A stretch of DNA of 64,000 bases from Haloterrigena sp. H1. Its GTDB lineage: Archaea > Halobacteriota > Halobacteria > Halobacteriales > Natrialbaceae. Under the pieces are notes generated by a model that saw only the letters and a list, made by a program, of their open reading frames with translations, was not told the origin of the DNA and ran no database searches. The stretch covers positions 682,001 to 746,000 of the forward strand of contig NZ_SMZK01000001.1 in the NCBI RefSeq assembly GCF_005938085.1, in the 5' to 3' direction. A program made the position numbers and the translations under genes. Of the stretch, positions 50,971 to 59,966 are shown piece after piece; the stretch's first letter is position 1; each line of letters begins with the position of its first letter.

Positions 50971-51326
50971 GATTGACGCGGTTCTGCTGCGGCCGGTGTG
51001 ACCGAGTCACGGTGGACGTGACCTCGCCGACCGCACTGGAGATCCAGTTCCCGTGACCTTCATTATGAATCCGTATAGGAGCGTTTAACAACGATTTAAG
51101 CGCTCATCCCGGCGTGTAGCCGTCGACCGAGGTACTGCTGCTGGCAGCGCCGGTCGCCGCTCCGTTTCACTGCGCGAGACACTTGCACCCGTTTACCCGC
51201 GGTATAGTAATCCCCCGACACCGACTTGCCGAGTTTGTAGCACGGCCCGCTGGTTGCGGGCCCGACAGTTCCGGACAGTCACCGTCGCACTCGGTCGTGT
51301 GACGGCCCAGCCATAACGCACCACCC
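50971..51326. promoter_or_regulatory. 356-nt divergent intergenic region at the start of the glycan cluster
   Basis: Lies between the membrane regulator (minus) and the nucleotide-sugar dehydrogenase (plus). Its most AT-rich part is GAGCGTTTAACAACGATTTA (about 51081-51100), a candidate TATA/BRE region for the plus-strand operon. No gene, tRNA or repeat is recognised. Confidence 0.4.
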
Positions 51327-52727
51327 ATGACCACGATAATCAGCGATACGGAGACGCAATCGGACGAGCGAGTGAGCGGCCAGTACGAGGCCGAATCGAG
51401 CGGTGAGGAGACCAGCCTCGAGCACACCACAGAGCGATCGACGCGCGAAGCGACGATCTGCGTCGTCGGACTGGGCTACGTCGGGCTGCCGCTTGCAGTC
51501 GGGTTCGCGCAGTCGGACTACCGCGTCATCGGATACGACGTCGACGACGTGACGGTCGACCGACTTCAGGACGGGATCGATACGACCGGTGACCTCACTG
51601 ACGATGCGATTCAGGACGGTGAGATCTCTTATACGACCGACGCGACTGCGATCTCCGAGGCCGACTACGTCATCATCGCCGTGCCGACGCCGATCGACGA
51701 CGACGAGCGGCCGGATCTCGGCTACGTCGAAAGCGCGGCGACCACGGTTGGGTCGAAGCTGACCCCCGAGACGACGGTCGTCCTCGAGTCGACAGTCTAT
51801 CCGGGCACGACGCGCGACGTGCTCGTGCCGGCGCTCGAGGACGCGTCCGGTCTGACGGCGGGCGAAGGCTTTTTCGTCGGCTACTCGCCGGAACGCGCCA
51901 CGCCGGGCGACGAGGAACACGGGCTCGCGGACGTGACCAAAGTCGTCAGCGCACAGAACGAGACGGTGCTCGAGGACGTGGCGACGCTGTACGAGTCGGT
52001 CGTCGATGCGGGCGTCCATCGCGCCCCCTCGATCGAGGTCGCCGAGGCATGCAAGGTCGTCGAGAACGCCCAGCGCGATCTCAACATCGCGTTCGTCAAC
52101 GAGCTCTCGATGGCGCTCGACCACATGGATGTCGACGGGCAGGCCGTCCTCGATGCCGCGGGCACGAAGTGGAATTTCCACGACTACCGACCGGGGCTGG
52201 TCGGCGGCCACTGTATTCCGGTCGATCCGTACTTCTTCGCGTACCGGTCGGCCCAGGAAGGGTTCGAGCCGGAGCTCATGCAGACGGGCCGGCAGGTCAA
52301 CGAGTCGGTGCCCGACCACGTCGCCGAACTGACGATCAAGGCTCTCAACCAGTGTCACAAGACGCTTCGCGAGAGCCGCGTGCTGGTGTTGGGGCTTTCG
52401 TACAAACCGGGTGTCGGGGACATTCGTAGCTCGAAGATCAACAACGTCATCGACGAGCTTCGGGAGTACGACATCGATATCGAGGGATTCGACCCGTTCG
52501 CTGACGACGACGCGGCCCGCGACGCGTTCGGGATCGACGTGCAGGATCGGCTCTCGTTCGAGGGCTTCGACGCGGTCTTGCTCGCGACGCCGCACGCGGA
52601 GTTCGAGCACCTTGACCTCCCGGCGGTGGCGAGCCAACTTGCGGACGAGCCCGCGCTGATCGACGTAACCGGCACGATAGACGAGAACGCGGCCGTCGAT
52701 GCGGGATTCGTTTATCGGAGGTTGTGA
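51327..52727 (+). CDS. UDP-sugar 6-dehydrogenase (nucleotide sugar dehydrogenase)
   Basis: 466 residues. NAD-binding GLGYVGLPLAVGFAQ (about 48-62), AVPTPIDDDERPDL (about 120) and the catalytic Cys296 in GGHCIPVDPYFFAYRS. The third domain ends near FVYRRL. The VGGHCIPVDPYF pattern is that of the WecC/TviB/WbpA group (UDP-GlcNAc/ManNAc/GalNAc dehydrogenases) rather than UDP-glucose dehydrogenase (which has GGxCFPKD). Expected to produce a UDP-uronate for the surface glycan; substrate not certain. An acidic N-terminal tail (about 40 residues) is non-conserved. Confidence 0.92.
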   Translation: MTTIISDTETQSDERVSGQYEAESSGEETSLEHTTERSTREATICVVGLGYVGLPLAVGFAQSDYRVIGYDVDDVTVDRLQDGIDTTGDLTDDAIQDGEISYTTDATAISEADYVIIAVPTPIDDDERPDLGYVESAATTVGSKLTPETTVVLESTVYPGTTRDVLVPALEDASGLTAGEGFFVGYSPERATPGDEEHGLADVTKVVSAQNETVLEDVATLYESVVDAGVHRAPSIEVAEACKVVENAQRDLNIAFVNELSMALDHMDVDGQAVLDAAGTKWNFHDYRPGLVGGHCIPVDPYFFAYRSAQEGFEPELMQTGRQVNESVPDHVAELTIKALNQCHKTLRESRVLVLGLSYKPGVGDIRSSKINNVIDELREYDIDIEGFDPFADDDAARDAFGIDVQDRLSFEGFDAVLLATPHAEFEHLDLPAVASQLADEPALIDVTGTIDENAAVDAGFVYRRL

Positions 52728-52844
52728 GGGGATGAGAGACCAGCAGTACGGATTCGAGATGGCCGTCGCCCGGGTGGGAAGCCGAGCACCCTCGAATGTG
52801 GGTCCGATCTCAAGCCGACAGCCCACTGCGGAGGTGGAGCGCCG

Positions 52845-53918
52845 ATGCGCGTGATGATCACGATCCAGCATCCCGGACACGTCCATTTCTTCCGGCACCC
52901 GATCGCGGAACTGGAGGCACGTGGGCACGAGGTCCACGTCTTCGCTCGCGAGAGTGACGTCGCCGTTCAGCTCCTCAAGGCGTACGACATCGACCACGAG
53001 GTGCTCGCCGGCGAATCCGACTCGCTGGTCTCGCTGGCGGCGGTGCAGGCGACGTACGAACTGCGACTCCTCCGGCGAGCACGGCGGATCGATCCGGACG
53101 TGATCACGGCGATCGGCGGCGTCGCCGCCGCCCACGTCGCGTCGGTGACGAGCGCGAAGAGCCTCGTCTTCTACGACACCGAGCACGCGAGTCTCATCAC
53201 GACGCTCAGCTACCCGTTCGCGGACACGATCGCCACGCCGGCGTGTTATCGCGACGAGATCGGCCCGAAACAGGTGACGTATCCGGGCTATCACGAACTC
53301 GCCTACCTCCATCCGGATCGGTTCGAGCCCGATCCGACCGTTCTCGAGGAAGTCGGACTGGACCCCGAGACGTCCTTCGCCGTCGTTCGACTCAGTAGCT
53401 GGGACGCCTCCCACGACGTCGGCCACGGCGGATTCGACGATCCCCGAGCAGTCATCGATCGGCTCGAGGACGCGGGCCTACACGTCCTGCTGACCGCCGA
53501 GGGGGAGCCGCCGTCCGATCTCGCGTCGTACCAGTTCGAGACCTCGCCGGATCGGATGCACGACCTGCTCGCCTACGCCGACGTCGTTCTGAGCGAAGGT
53601 GCGACGACCGCGGCGGAAGCCGCTGTGCTCGGCACGCCGGCGGTCTACGTGAACCCGCTCTCGCTCGGCTACACGGCGGAACTCGAGGAGGAGTACGGCC
53701 TGCTGTTCGAATATACCGGCGATGAAAGACACACACGCGGGCTCGAGCAGACCGTCTCAGTCGTCCAAGAACCTGCCGAAACGTGGGAGCGTCGTCGTGA
53801 GCGCCTGCTCGCGGATCGGATCGACGTGACGGAGCTCGTCGTTCGGCAGGTCGAAACGCTCGCGCAGGCGCGCACGTCAGATCGAGCGACCCCTGTGGCG
53901 AATCCGGATCATCCATGA
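52845..53918 (+). CDS. DUF354 protein (GT-B-like glycosyltransferase family)
   Basis: 357 residues. Begins MRVMITIQHPGHVHFFRHPI (GT-B-like N-terminal Rossmann half); DVITAIGGVAAAHVASVTSA and LTAEGEPPSDLASY; C-terminal half has LLAYADVVLSEGATTAAEAA followed by VLGTPAVYVNPLS, the region where GT-B enzymes bind the nucleotide-sugar donor. DUF354 proteins are widespread in archaeal surface-glycan loci; an UDP-N-acetylglucosamine 2-epimerase or transferase role is possible. The stop overlaps the next start as ATGA. Confidence 0.85.
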   Translation: MRVMITIQHPGHVHFFRHPIAELEARGHEVHVFARESDVAVQLLKAYDIDHEVLAGESDSLVSLAAVQATYELRLLRRARRIDPDVITAIGGVAAAHVASVTSAKSLVFYDTEHASLITTLSYPFADTIATPACYRDEIGPKQVTYPGYHELAYLHPDRFEPDPTVLEEVGLDPETSFAVVRLSSWDASHDVGHGGFDDPRAVIDRLEDAGLHVLLTAEGEPPSDLASYQFETSPDRMHDLLAYADVVLSEGATTAAEAAVLGTPAVYVNPLSLGYTAELEEEYGLLFEYTGDERHTRGLEQTVSVVQEPAETWERRRERLLADRIDVTELVVRQVETLAQARTSDRATPVANPDHP

Positions 53919-54877
53919 AGGTACTCCAACTGGTCACGTCGTCACGACCGTTTTTCGACCAGCAAGTCTCGGCCCTCGAAGCGCGCGGTATCGACTGTAC
54001 GGTTCTCGAGGTTCCCGGCGAACACAGCGGTGATTCGGGTCGGTCGCCGGCGGATTACGCACGATACTACTCGAACGTGCTTTCGGCGGTCCGGTCGTCG
54101 TCGTACGACTTGGTGCACGCGAACTACGGGCTCGTCGCACCGTTTGCACTCGCCCAGCCGACCCGCCCGGTGGTACTGACCCTGTGGGGGACGGATCTCA
54201 TGAGCGACCGGACGTGGCTGCGATCGTGCAGTCGGTACGGTGCTCGCCGGGCGGACGCCGCGGTCGTGCCGAGTCAGGTCATGTCACGCGACCTCGAGAC
54301 CGATCATGAACTGATCCCGTTCGGCGTCGACACCGACCTGTTTCGGCCGATAGCGCGGGCGGACGCCCGCGAGTACCTCGGCTGGGAAACTGAGCAGCCG
54401 ATCGCACTCTTCCCGTACGACCGGACCCGTTCGGTGAAGGACTACCCGCGCGCTCGCCGACTCGTCGAGCGAGCCGATGTCGACCTCGAGCTGCGTACGG
54501 TTTCCGGCGTCGATCACGACGAGATACCCTACTACATGAACGCGAGCGATGTCCTCCTGGTCACGTCGAAACGCGAGAGCGGGCCGATGGTCGTCAAAGA
54601 AGCCGCCGCGTGTAACCTGCCGGTCGTCTCGACTGACGTCGGCTTCGTCCGCGAGACGATCCGTGGCTTGACGAACTGCACCGTCAGCGATAACGACGGT
54701 GCCCTCCTCGGTGGTCTCGAGCGAGCAATCGAAGACGGCGGCCGATCCGACGGCCGCGAGTCGATCGACGGACTCTCCGTCGACTCGCTCGGTGAGCGTC
54801 TCTACGGACTGTATCGTCGCGTACTCGAGCGAGACGATGGGACGAGCTATCCAACGGGGGTCAGTCATGAAGTATAG
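53915..54877 (+). CDS. GT4-family glycosyltransferase
   Basis: 320 residues. Short N-terminal Rossmann half (VLQLVTSSRPFFDQQVSALE), VHANYGLVAPFAL, LTLWGTDLMS; the C-terminal donor-binding half contains ELIPFGVDTDLFRPI, and the E-x7-E region in KRESGPMVVKEAAACNLPVV (about 230-249, catalytic Glu pair). Retaining glycosyltransferase expected to add a sugar to a lipid carrier at the cytoplasmic membrane face. Overlaps the next gene by 11 nt and the previous by 4 nt. A broken paralogue lies at 47437. Confidence 0.9.
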   Translation: MKVLQLVTSSRPFFDQQVSALEARGIDCTVLEVPGEHSGDSGRSPADYARYYSNVLSAVRSSSYDLVHANYGLVAPFALAQPTRPVVLTLWGTDLMSDRTWLRSCSRYGARRADAAVVPSQVMSRDLETDHELIPFGVDTDLFRPIARADAREYLGWETEQPIALFPYDRTRSVKDYPRARRLVERADVDLELRTVSGVDHDEIPYYMNASDVLLVTSKRESGPMVVKEAAACNLPVVSTDVGFVRETIRGLTNCTVSDNDGALLGGLERAIEDGGRSDGRESIDGLSVDSLGERLYGLYRRVLERDDGTSYPTGVSHEV

Positions 54878-56840
54878 CTCACTGTCGGAACTGCGACCGC
54901 TGCGACTCGATACCGTCGCGGCGATCGGTGGGCTCCTGCTCGCGCTGGCGTTGTTCCCGCTGCGATTTCTCACGTCACAGATCTACATCAATACCGTGCC
55001 GGTCATCCTTGGCACCGCGTGTGTGCTGTATATCGTCTCCCTGTATCAGCGCGACGACGCGCGGGCAGTTCCGACGCTTCCCTCGTCAGTGTCGATGGCG
55101 CTTCCGAGCGTCGTCTTCGTCGGGCTGTCGGGCCTCGTCGTGTTACCGGTCCTACAGGGGGAGCGAACGCTCGCGTTCTTCGGACTGGCGAGTGTCGTCG
55201 GCACGCTCGTTATCGGCCAGATCGTCTTCGCGAACGATCGCGATCTCCATCCCGGCCTGCTGTTGCTCCAGATCGTCTGCTTCGCGTTCGTCTTCCGATT
55301 CGCCGCGCTCTATACGACGCCAGGATACATCGGGATCGACATCTGGACCCACCGCGAACTCGTCGACGCGATCCTCACGGAGCAGTCGCTGAGCGCCATC
55401 TCCGATAACAAACACTACGGCTCGCCGTTCTACCACCTGCTGGTGGCCGCCTCGTCGTTGCTGTACGACGTCCCGATCCGCGCCGCGTTGTACCTCTCCG
55501 TCGGCCTCGTGATGCCCCTGTCGGTCCTGCTCGTCTACGCGACGACGAACCTGCTCGTCACGACGCGGTGGGCGGTGCTGGCGACGGCGCTCTACGCGTT
55601 CGGCAATCACGTCGCGCGATGGGGGATTCATATCATCCCCACGAGTCTGGGGCTGGTCTTCTTCCTCGCGATGCTGTATGCGCTGATCCGCGTGATGCGG
55701 ATCGAGTACACGATCCGGGACTTCGCGCTGTTGCTCCTGTTGAGCGTTGCCGTCATCCTCACGCATCAGGTGTCGACGTTCATCATGCTCGTGTTGTTAC
55801 TCGCGGCGTTTATCGCGCAACTCGTGTTCGTGATCGGCCCGTTCGGGCTCACGCGACTCGACACGAGCGTCTTCCGGACGAAAAAGCCGGTCAACCTCGT
55901 CGGGCTCGTCGTCTTCAATCTCGGGCTGACGATCTTCGTGTGGTCGCTGACGCCGTACAACCAGGACTCGTTTCTGGGGACGGTCTTGAGCTACTTCACG
56001 CAGACGCTCGAGGACAGCGCCGGCTTCCTCAACACCGCAAGTGAGTCCGAGACGGCGCAAGCGGGGGCCGAAGCCACGCCGACACTAATGGAACAGGTGG
56101 TTCCCTACGTGGACAATCTCGGCTTCCTGCTGTTGCTCGGTGCCACGTTCGCCGGCTGTCTGTACGTCGTCCACCGGCGACGTGCCGAACAGTCGGTGTT
56201 CACGCTCCTGCTGGCGGCGGCGTTCATGCTGGTGTTCATCCTCGGGTTCCCGATGTTCGGCATCCGGACGTTCATTCCGACGCGCTGGTTCGCGTTCCTC
56301 TATGCGCCGATGGCTATCCTCGGTGCGATCGGGCTGCGGACGCTACGTGGGAGCTTGACCCCCTCGCTCGTCGTCGTCGTATTACTGGTGGGCATGCTCG
56401 TGTATCCGGGTGCGATGGTCCTCGCCGTCGAGAGTAATGTCGAGAATCCGGTCTTCTCGGACCAGCACGAGCGCCTCGCGTACGACGAAACGGAACTCGC
56501 CGCAGCCGAGTCGATCGCCGAACTGACCGGCTCGCCCGACGGCGATGAGATCCGCCCCGACCAGCAACTCCACACCGATCACCCCTATCAGACGCTGTTC
56601 AGTCGAACCGGCGCGTATCCGTCGACGACGACCGCGACGGTACCCGACGGCGGCGTCGCAGCCCACGACTACACGGTCTATCGGTCGGCACAATCGACCG
56701 AGGCGACGTACGTCACGGATACGGACGGAACTGCGCGGATCGAAGACCTCTCCCCGACACAGCTCTGTCGGCCGGATCAGGCCACGGTCTACACGAACGG
56801 AGACGTGACAATGTGTACGCCCTCTCCGGCAGGCCGCTAA
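54867..56840 (+). CDS. Large polytopic membrane protein of the glycan cluster
   Basis: 657 residues from ATG 54867 (MKYSSLSELRPLRLDTVAAI); the frame continues upstream within the GT gene but is not coding there. About 14 hydrophobic helices to residue 545, then a 110-residue soluble tail (PVFSDQHERLAYDETELAAA onward). An acidic Asp-containing loop after the early TMs (GIDIWTHRELVDAI, about 155) resembles the DxD/ExD first loop of GT-C enzymes (oligosaccharyl/mannosyl transferases), so it may be a polymerase, ligase or GT-C transferase. I cannot name a family. Start overlaps the GT4 gene by 11 nt. Confidence 0.75.
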   Translation: MKYSSLSELRPLRLDTVAAIGGLLLALALFPLRFLTSQIYINTVPVILGTACVLYIVSLYQRDDARAVPTLPSSVSMALPSVVFVGLSGLVVLPVLQGERTLAFFGLASVVGTLVIGQIVFANDRDLHPGLLLLQIVCFAFVFRFAALYTTPGYIGIDIWTHRELVDAILTEQSLSAISDNKHYGSPFYHLLVAASSLLYDVPIRAALYLSVGLVMPLSVLLVYATTNLLVTTRWAVLATALYAFGNHVARWGIHIIPTSLGLVFFLAMLYALIRVMRIEYTIRDFALLLLLSVAVILTHQVSTFIMLVLLLAAFIAQLVFVIGPFGLTRLDTSVFRTKKPVNLVGLVVFNLGLTIFVWSLTPYNQDSFLGTVLSYFTQTLEDSAGFLNTASESETAQAGAEATPTLMEQVVPYVDNLGFLLLLGATFAGCLYVVHRRRAEQSVFTLLLAAAFMLVFILGFPMFGIRTFIPTRWFAFLYAPMAILGAIGLRTLRGSLTPSLVVVVLLVGMLVYPGAMVLAVESNVENPVFSDQHERLAYDETELAAAESIAELTGSPDGDEIRPDQQLHTDHPYQTLFSRTGAYPSTTTATVPDGGVAAHDYTVYRSAQSTEATYVTDTDGTARIEDLSPTQLCRPDQATVYTNGDVTMCTPSPAGR

Positions 56841-57263
56841 TCGTCGACGGAACCGGCCGGTCGCTCTTTCGAGCCATTATCAATTGACCCGACAAGCGGT
56901 GCCCATCTCGAGCGTTACTGGGACAGTCGATTGTGCCCGTTTCTGCCCGCCTCTCTGTCATCTCGAACCGATTAGGCAGACAATTGTCGTGGGTCTCCAA
57001 CAGGCCGATCACGGCGCTCTCTCGAGCGTCAGACGACCACGATACTGCCGTGGTCGCCATGGTCGAGACGATGGTTGATACGCGCTTGAGGAGCCAGCAG
57101 TGGCGGTAACGTGGTTCCGCGTTGGTGGCCAATGGGCTCGAAGCGATTGTCCGTGTCTTCTCGATTGCCTTGCTGCAGAACGATCGTGAGAGCGTTGCAG
57201 CGTCGTCGCCGTTCTTCAAAAGTGGGGCGCTGCATCGTCAGTTCGACGGCGGTCGCTCGCCGG
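56841..57263. other. 423-nt gene-free gap
   Basis: Between the membrane protein and the YdjM-like gene. Frames here are Arg/Ser-rich on both strands with no recognisable motif, and no repeat copy is present. It could be a decayed gene but I see no identifiable piece. Confidence 0.5.
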
Positions 57264-57842
57264 TCACTGGCGGCTTCGGGTGCGCAGGAACCGCCAGATG
57301 TCAGCAGCGGGTGGTGCGCCGTCGGACAGCCAGAGCGCTACGACAGCGAGGCCCAGCAGTGACTGGACCACAATCTGTGGTGTGACTCCGCCAGCGAGCA
57401 GGTGGTACACGTACCGAGCGAGGTACAAGATCAGGTGATCGAGAAATCCACCGTAATCGGTCGCCGGCGGTGATGCGATTGGCCAGAGCACGATCCGGCT
57501 ATCAACCGTTCCATCTCTGAACAAGTGGCTGAGCATGTCGCCGATCGGATGCGACAGATAGGCAAGCGAAAAGGCACCGGCAAGTGCTCGATTTCCCCAT
57601 CGAGCCGCTACTGCGTACGCGACGAGACAGACGGCCGGCGCAACGAAGATCGAATGCCCGATCGAGTAGCCACTCTCCGCGAACCCGAACGTCCACCCGA
57701 GCGGTTTATCGACGAGATCCGGGAACTGCGACCCGACGGCGACGGCGATCGTTTCGCGAGCCGAGGGTGACGTTCGAAAGCCGACGTTCCTCGTCACCGA
57801 GTACAGGGCGTACGCGAACGCGAGGTGCTCCCACGGCCACAT
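57264..57842 (-). CDS. YdjM-like membrane-bound metal-dependent hydrolase
   Basis: 192 residues. About four TM helices. Conserved metal-binding residues are visible: WEHLAFAYALYS at the start, SQFPDLVDKPLGW, GHSIFVAPAVCL, SLAYLSHPIGDMLSH and YGGFLDHLILYL. The pattern of His and Asp in membrane helices is that of the YdjM (DUF457) family of predicted metal-dependent hydrolases. The substrate is unknown. The start is directly adjacent to the DUF1616 stop, so the two are cotranscribed. Confidence 0.8.
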   Translation of the reverse strand: MWPWEHLAFAYALYSVTRNVGFRTSPSARETIAVAVGSQFPDLVDKPLGWTFGFAESGYSIGHSIFVAPAVCLVAYAVAARWGNRALAGAFSLAYLSHPIGDMLSHLFRDGTVDSRIVLWPIASPPATDYGGFLDHLILYLARYVYHLLAGGVTPQIVVQSLLGLAVVALWLSDGAPPAADIWRFLRTRSRQ

Positions 57843-58832
57843 CTATTCCACCTCGATCGGGAGCCGAACGACGCGATAGGCGTTGTCGGCCGTCGGCTCC
57901 GCTGGTGGGTCGCCCTCGTAGAGCAACACTATCAGCCGCAGATCGCTTCCCCGCATCGTCGGCGTGATCTCGAGGGGCTGCCGTGTCGATTCGCCGTCGG
58001 AAACCGTCGCCGTCGTCCTGTCTAACTCGGTCGATTCGTGGACGACCACGGAGTCTCCCTCGGCGCTCACCCGCTGGAGCAGGACGGCGGTCGTGTAGCG
58101 CTGTGTTTCGTGTTCCTGATTCGTGATCGTCACCGTCAATTCCTGTGACTCTCCCGCGGCATAGGTCGAGTCGTACATCGTATCGATATCACCGGTGACG
58201 TTCTTCGTCTCGACCGACAGTTCCGTGAACCCGTCGTGTTGGGGTGGGCTCGCGAGGGCGAAGCCACCGGTTGCGAGCAACATGATCAGTCCGGCTGCGA
58301 TTGCAACGTTGTACGGTCGATGGTTGACCCGATCGTACGGACTCGGTCGGCCCTGCGTGAAGAACGGTGAAATCGATGCGACCGACGGAACGAATCGGCG
58401 ATCGGCCGGACAGCGGTAGCGTGAGCCGATTGCAAGGAGTGCGAGAATAACGGTGAGCATCGAGAGCCCAATGAGGACCGGTTCTAGCGTCACTCCCCCC
58501 GGGGTTATGGCGGCGAAAAGGGTAATCGCGGGAACGAGCGCAACGCTAAAAACGACTGACAGGACCATCCGTTCGATCGCCTTGAGTCCACCACTGACCA
58601 GCAACGGACTACCAAGCCCCGTTTTTTCGGTGTCGAACGACTGATAGTCGTCGTTCGGCTTGTCAGGAAAGAGGGCCGAGACGAGCGCATACCCGGGAAG
58701 AACCAGAACGAGCGGAATCGCCAGCACGGTTCGTCCAACACCAGTTATCCCTGAAATGATCCCGAACGTGAGAGCGCCAGTGACCGCGATGACGGCCGCC
58801 AAATCGAAAAACCACCAGTTGGTGTCGCTCAT
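57843..58832 (-). CDS. DUF1616 membrane protein
   Basis: 329 residues from ATG 58832 (MSDTNWWFFDLAAVIAVTGA); the frame upstream to 58988 lies in non-conserved sequence. Four TM helices in residues 10-150 (LVLPGYALVSALFPDKPNDD is the DUF1616 signature, about 41-60), a TM near 195, then an extracellular part of about 130 residues (FTELSVETKNVTGDIDTMYD, YTTAVLLQRVSAEGDSVVVH) with an Ig-like pattern ending EPTADNAYRVVRLPIEVE. DUF1616 proteins are common in haloarchaeal glycosylation loci; function unknown. Confidence 0.88.
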   Translation of the reverse strand: MSDTNWWFFDLAAVIAVTGALTFGIISGITGVGRTVLAIPLVLVLPGYALVSALFPDKPNDDYQSFDTEKTGLGSPLLVSGGLKAIERMVLSVVFSVALVPAITLFAAITPGGVTLEPVLIGLSMLTVILALLAIGSRYRCPADRRFVPSVASISPFFTQGRPSPYDRVNHRPYNVAIAAGLIMLLATGGFALASPPQHDGFTELSVETKNVTGDIDTMYDSTYAAGESQELTVTITNQEHETQRYTTAVLLQRVSAEGDSVVVHESTELDRTTATVSDGESTRQPLEITPTMRGSDLRLIVLLYEGDPPAEPTADNAYRVVRLPIEVE

Positions 58833-58856
58833 TTCGTCGTCTCTAGGGGCCAGTGG

Positions 58857-58869
58857 CGGTTTATTATCG
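58857..58869 (-). promoter_or_regulatory. TATA-like element before the DUF1616 gene
   Basis: On the minus strand it reads as GATAATAAACCGC, centred about 31 nt before the start at 58832. The single AT-rich stretch there. Confidence 0.45.
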
Positions 58870-58988
58870 CCCGAATAAGCCCCACACTTACGGGTTGGTC
58901 TGACGGCTGTCTGACGGTGAAGTATAACGATCTCGACACAGAATTCGCTCGAGTCATCTTCTTCTGCTATTGAGTGTCGTGAGAGCAT

Positions 58989-59221
58989 GAACGATCCAAA
59001 ATTCGAATTGAGTGTCCGAAATCAGCGTAGAGTATCTTCTCGAAATAAACGACGAATTCGTTCCGAGATTTTTGACTCTCAAGTACTCTGAACCAGTATT
59101 TGGCAGTATTAAAATAGCACAAAAAGAAGGAGGATCCTATGAAATTACTTGAAACAAGTGATTCTCGAATACACGATTTCTATCCTTTATTACCTACCTC
59201 TGGATAGGGGATACTGGTGCA
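58989..59221. other. AT-rich island carrying a leader-like ORF
   Basis: The AT content is strikingly higher than in the rest of the window (e.g. AGTATTAAAATAGCACAAAA). Apart from the 22-codon frame listed below no longer gene is visible. Composition alone suggests foreign or degraded mobile origin, although intergenic AT-enrichment near promoters may contribute. Confidence 0.5.
59139..59207 (+). CDS. 22-residue leader-like micropeptide with a perfect Shine-Dalgarno
   Basis: MKLLETSDSRIHDFYPLLPT then Ser-Gly and TAG. AAGGAGGATC lies at 59127-59136 (GGAGG 59129-59133) with 5 nt between GGAGG and ATG: the best ribosome site in the window, where most genes are leaderless. The stop is 14 nt before the DUF7344 gene start at 59222, so translation could influence that gene. 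It may also be chance. Unrecognised. Confidence 0.4.
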   Translation: MKLLETSDSRIHDFYPLLPTSG

Positions 59222-59833
59222 ATGAAAGCGAAATATATCAGCTCCAATGATATAGACGACCAGGGTGCTACCGACGATAGTCAGGACACGGACACTGAAG
59301 CTGATCGTCTCTCCGAGGAGCCTCCATTTTCGAAAGACGAAATCTTTCATCTCCTGCAAAACGAACGCCGCCGGATGGTCCTTCGGTATCTCCGGGATAC
59401 TGACAGCCCCGTACGCATGCGCGATGTCGCAGAGCAGGTCGCAGCGTGGGAACACGACACCACCGTCGAAGAGCTCACGTCTACACAGCGCCAGCGGGTC
59501 TACATCCCACTGTATCAGTCACATCTCTCGAAACTCGATGAAGCAGGTCTCATCGAGTACCAGCAGAACCGCGGTATCGTCGAGCGAAAGCCGCTTGCCG
59601 ACCAGGTCGACCAGTATCTACAGCTCGACTCGGCCGACGACTCGACCGACGAGCAACGCGCTGAGAGCCCCGAGTGGGAAGATTACTACATCGGTGCAAC
59701 GGTTGTTTCCTATGCGGTCCTCATCGGTGCGGTGATGGAGCTGCCGGTTGTCTCGTTCCTCTCTGGGATCGGCCTGAGCGCGCTCATTCTGTCGATCTTT
59801 ACGGTGCTCACGATCAGCCGGCTTGTCAATTAA
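59222..59833 (+). CDS. DUF7344-type membrane-anchored winged-helix regulator
   Basis: 203 residues. Winged helix: SKDEIFHLLQNERRRMVLRY (about 37-56), RMRDVAEQVAAWEHDTT (recognition region), QRQRVYIPLYQSHLSKLDEA, GLIEYQQNRGIVE (wing). Two C-terminal TM helices (about 160-180 and 182-200) tether it to the membrane. An intact paralogue of the broken gene at 28376. This architecture suggests a one-component membrane regulator; target genes probably include the adjacent glycan cluster, by position. Confidence 0.87.
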   Translation: MKAKYISSNDIDDQGATDDSQDTDTEADRLSEEPPFSKDEIFHLLQNERRRMVLRYLRDTDSPVRMRDVAEQVAAWEHDTTVEELTSTQRQRVYIPLYQSHLSKLDEAGLIEYQQNRGIVERKPLADQVDQYLQLDSADDSTDEQRAESPEWEDYYIGATVVSYAVLIGAVMELPVVSFLSGIGLSALILSIFTVLTISRLVN

Positions 59834-59861
59834 CAATGAGTAGTAAACGTCTCTGAACAAC

Positions 59862-59946
59862 GATACATAGGTTTGCTGTCAGTCAGCGCCTAGGACCGCG
59901 ACCGTCCTGTGGGTGCGCCGGTACCTAGTGACAGTGGCCTATATCA
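59862..59946. repeat. Dispersed double inverted repeat, family A, copy 8
   Basis: About 85 nt, reverse orientation and more diverged: GATACATAGGTTTGCTGTCA left, TAGTGACAGTGGCCTATATC right, inner GCGCCTAGGACCGCG. It lies 28 nt 3' of the DUF7344 stop (59833) and 20 nt from the stop of the opposite-strand gene (59967). Confidence 0.65.
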
Positions 59947-59966
59947 GGAGAGACGACGCGTCCCCG

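Noticed and set aside
52732..52854. 40-codon frame between the dehydrogenase and DUF354 genes
   Set aside because: It overlaps the DUF354 start, and lacks motifs and composition of a real gene.
51279..53426. 715-codon frame antisense to the nucleotide-sugar dehydrogenase and DUF354 genes
   Set aside because: Shadow of two strong genes; contains no motif.
56713..57219. 168-codon minus-strand frame in the gap after the large membrane protein
   Set aside because: Composition is random and it overlaps the coding end of the membrane protein on the other strand.
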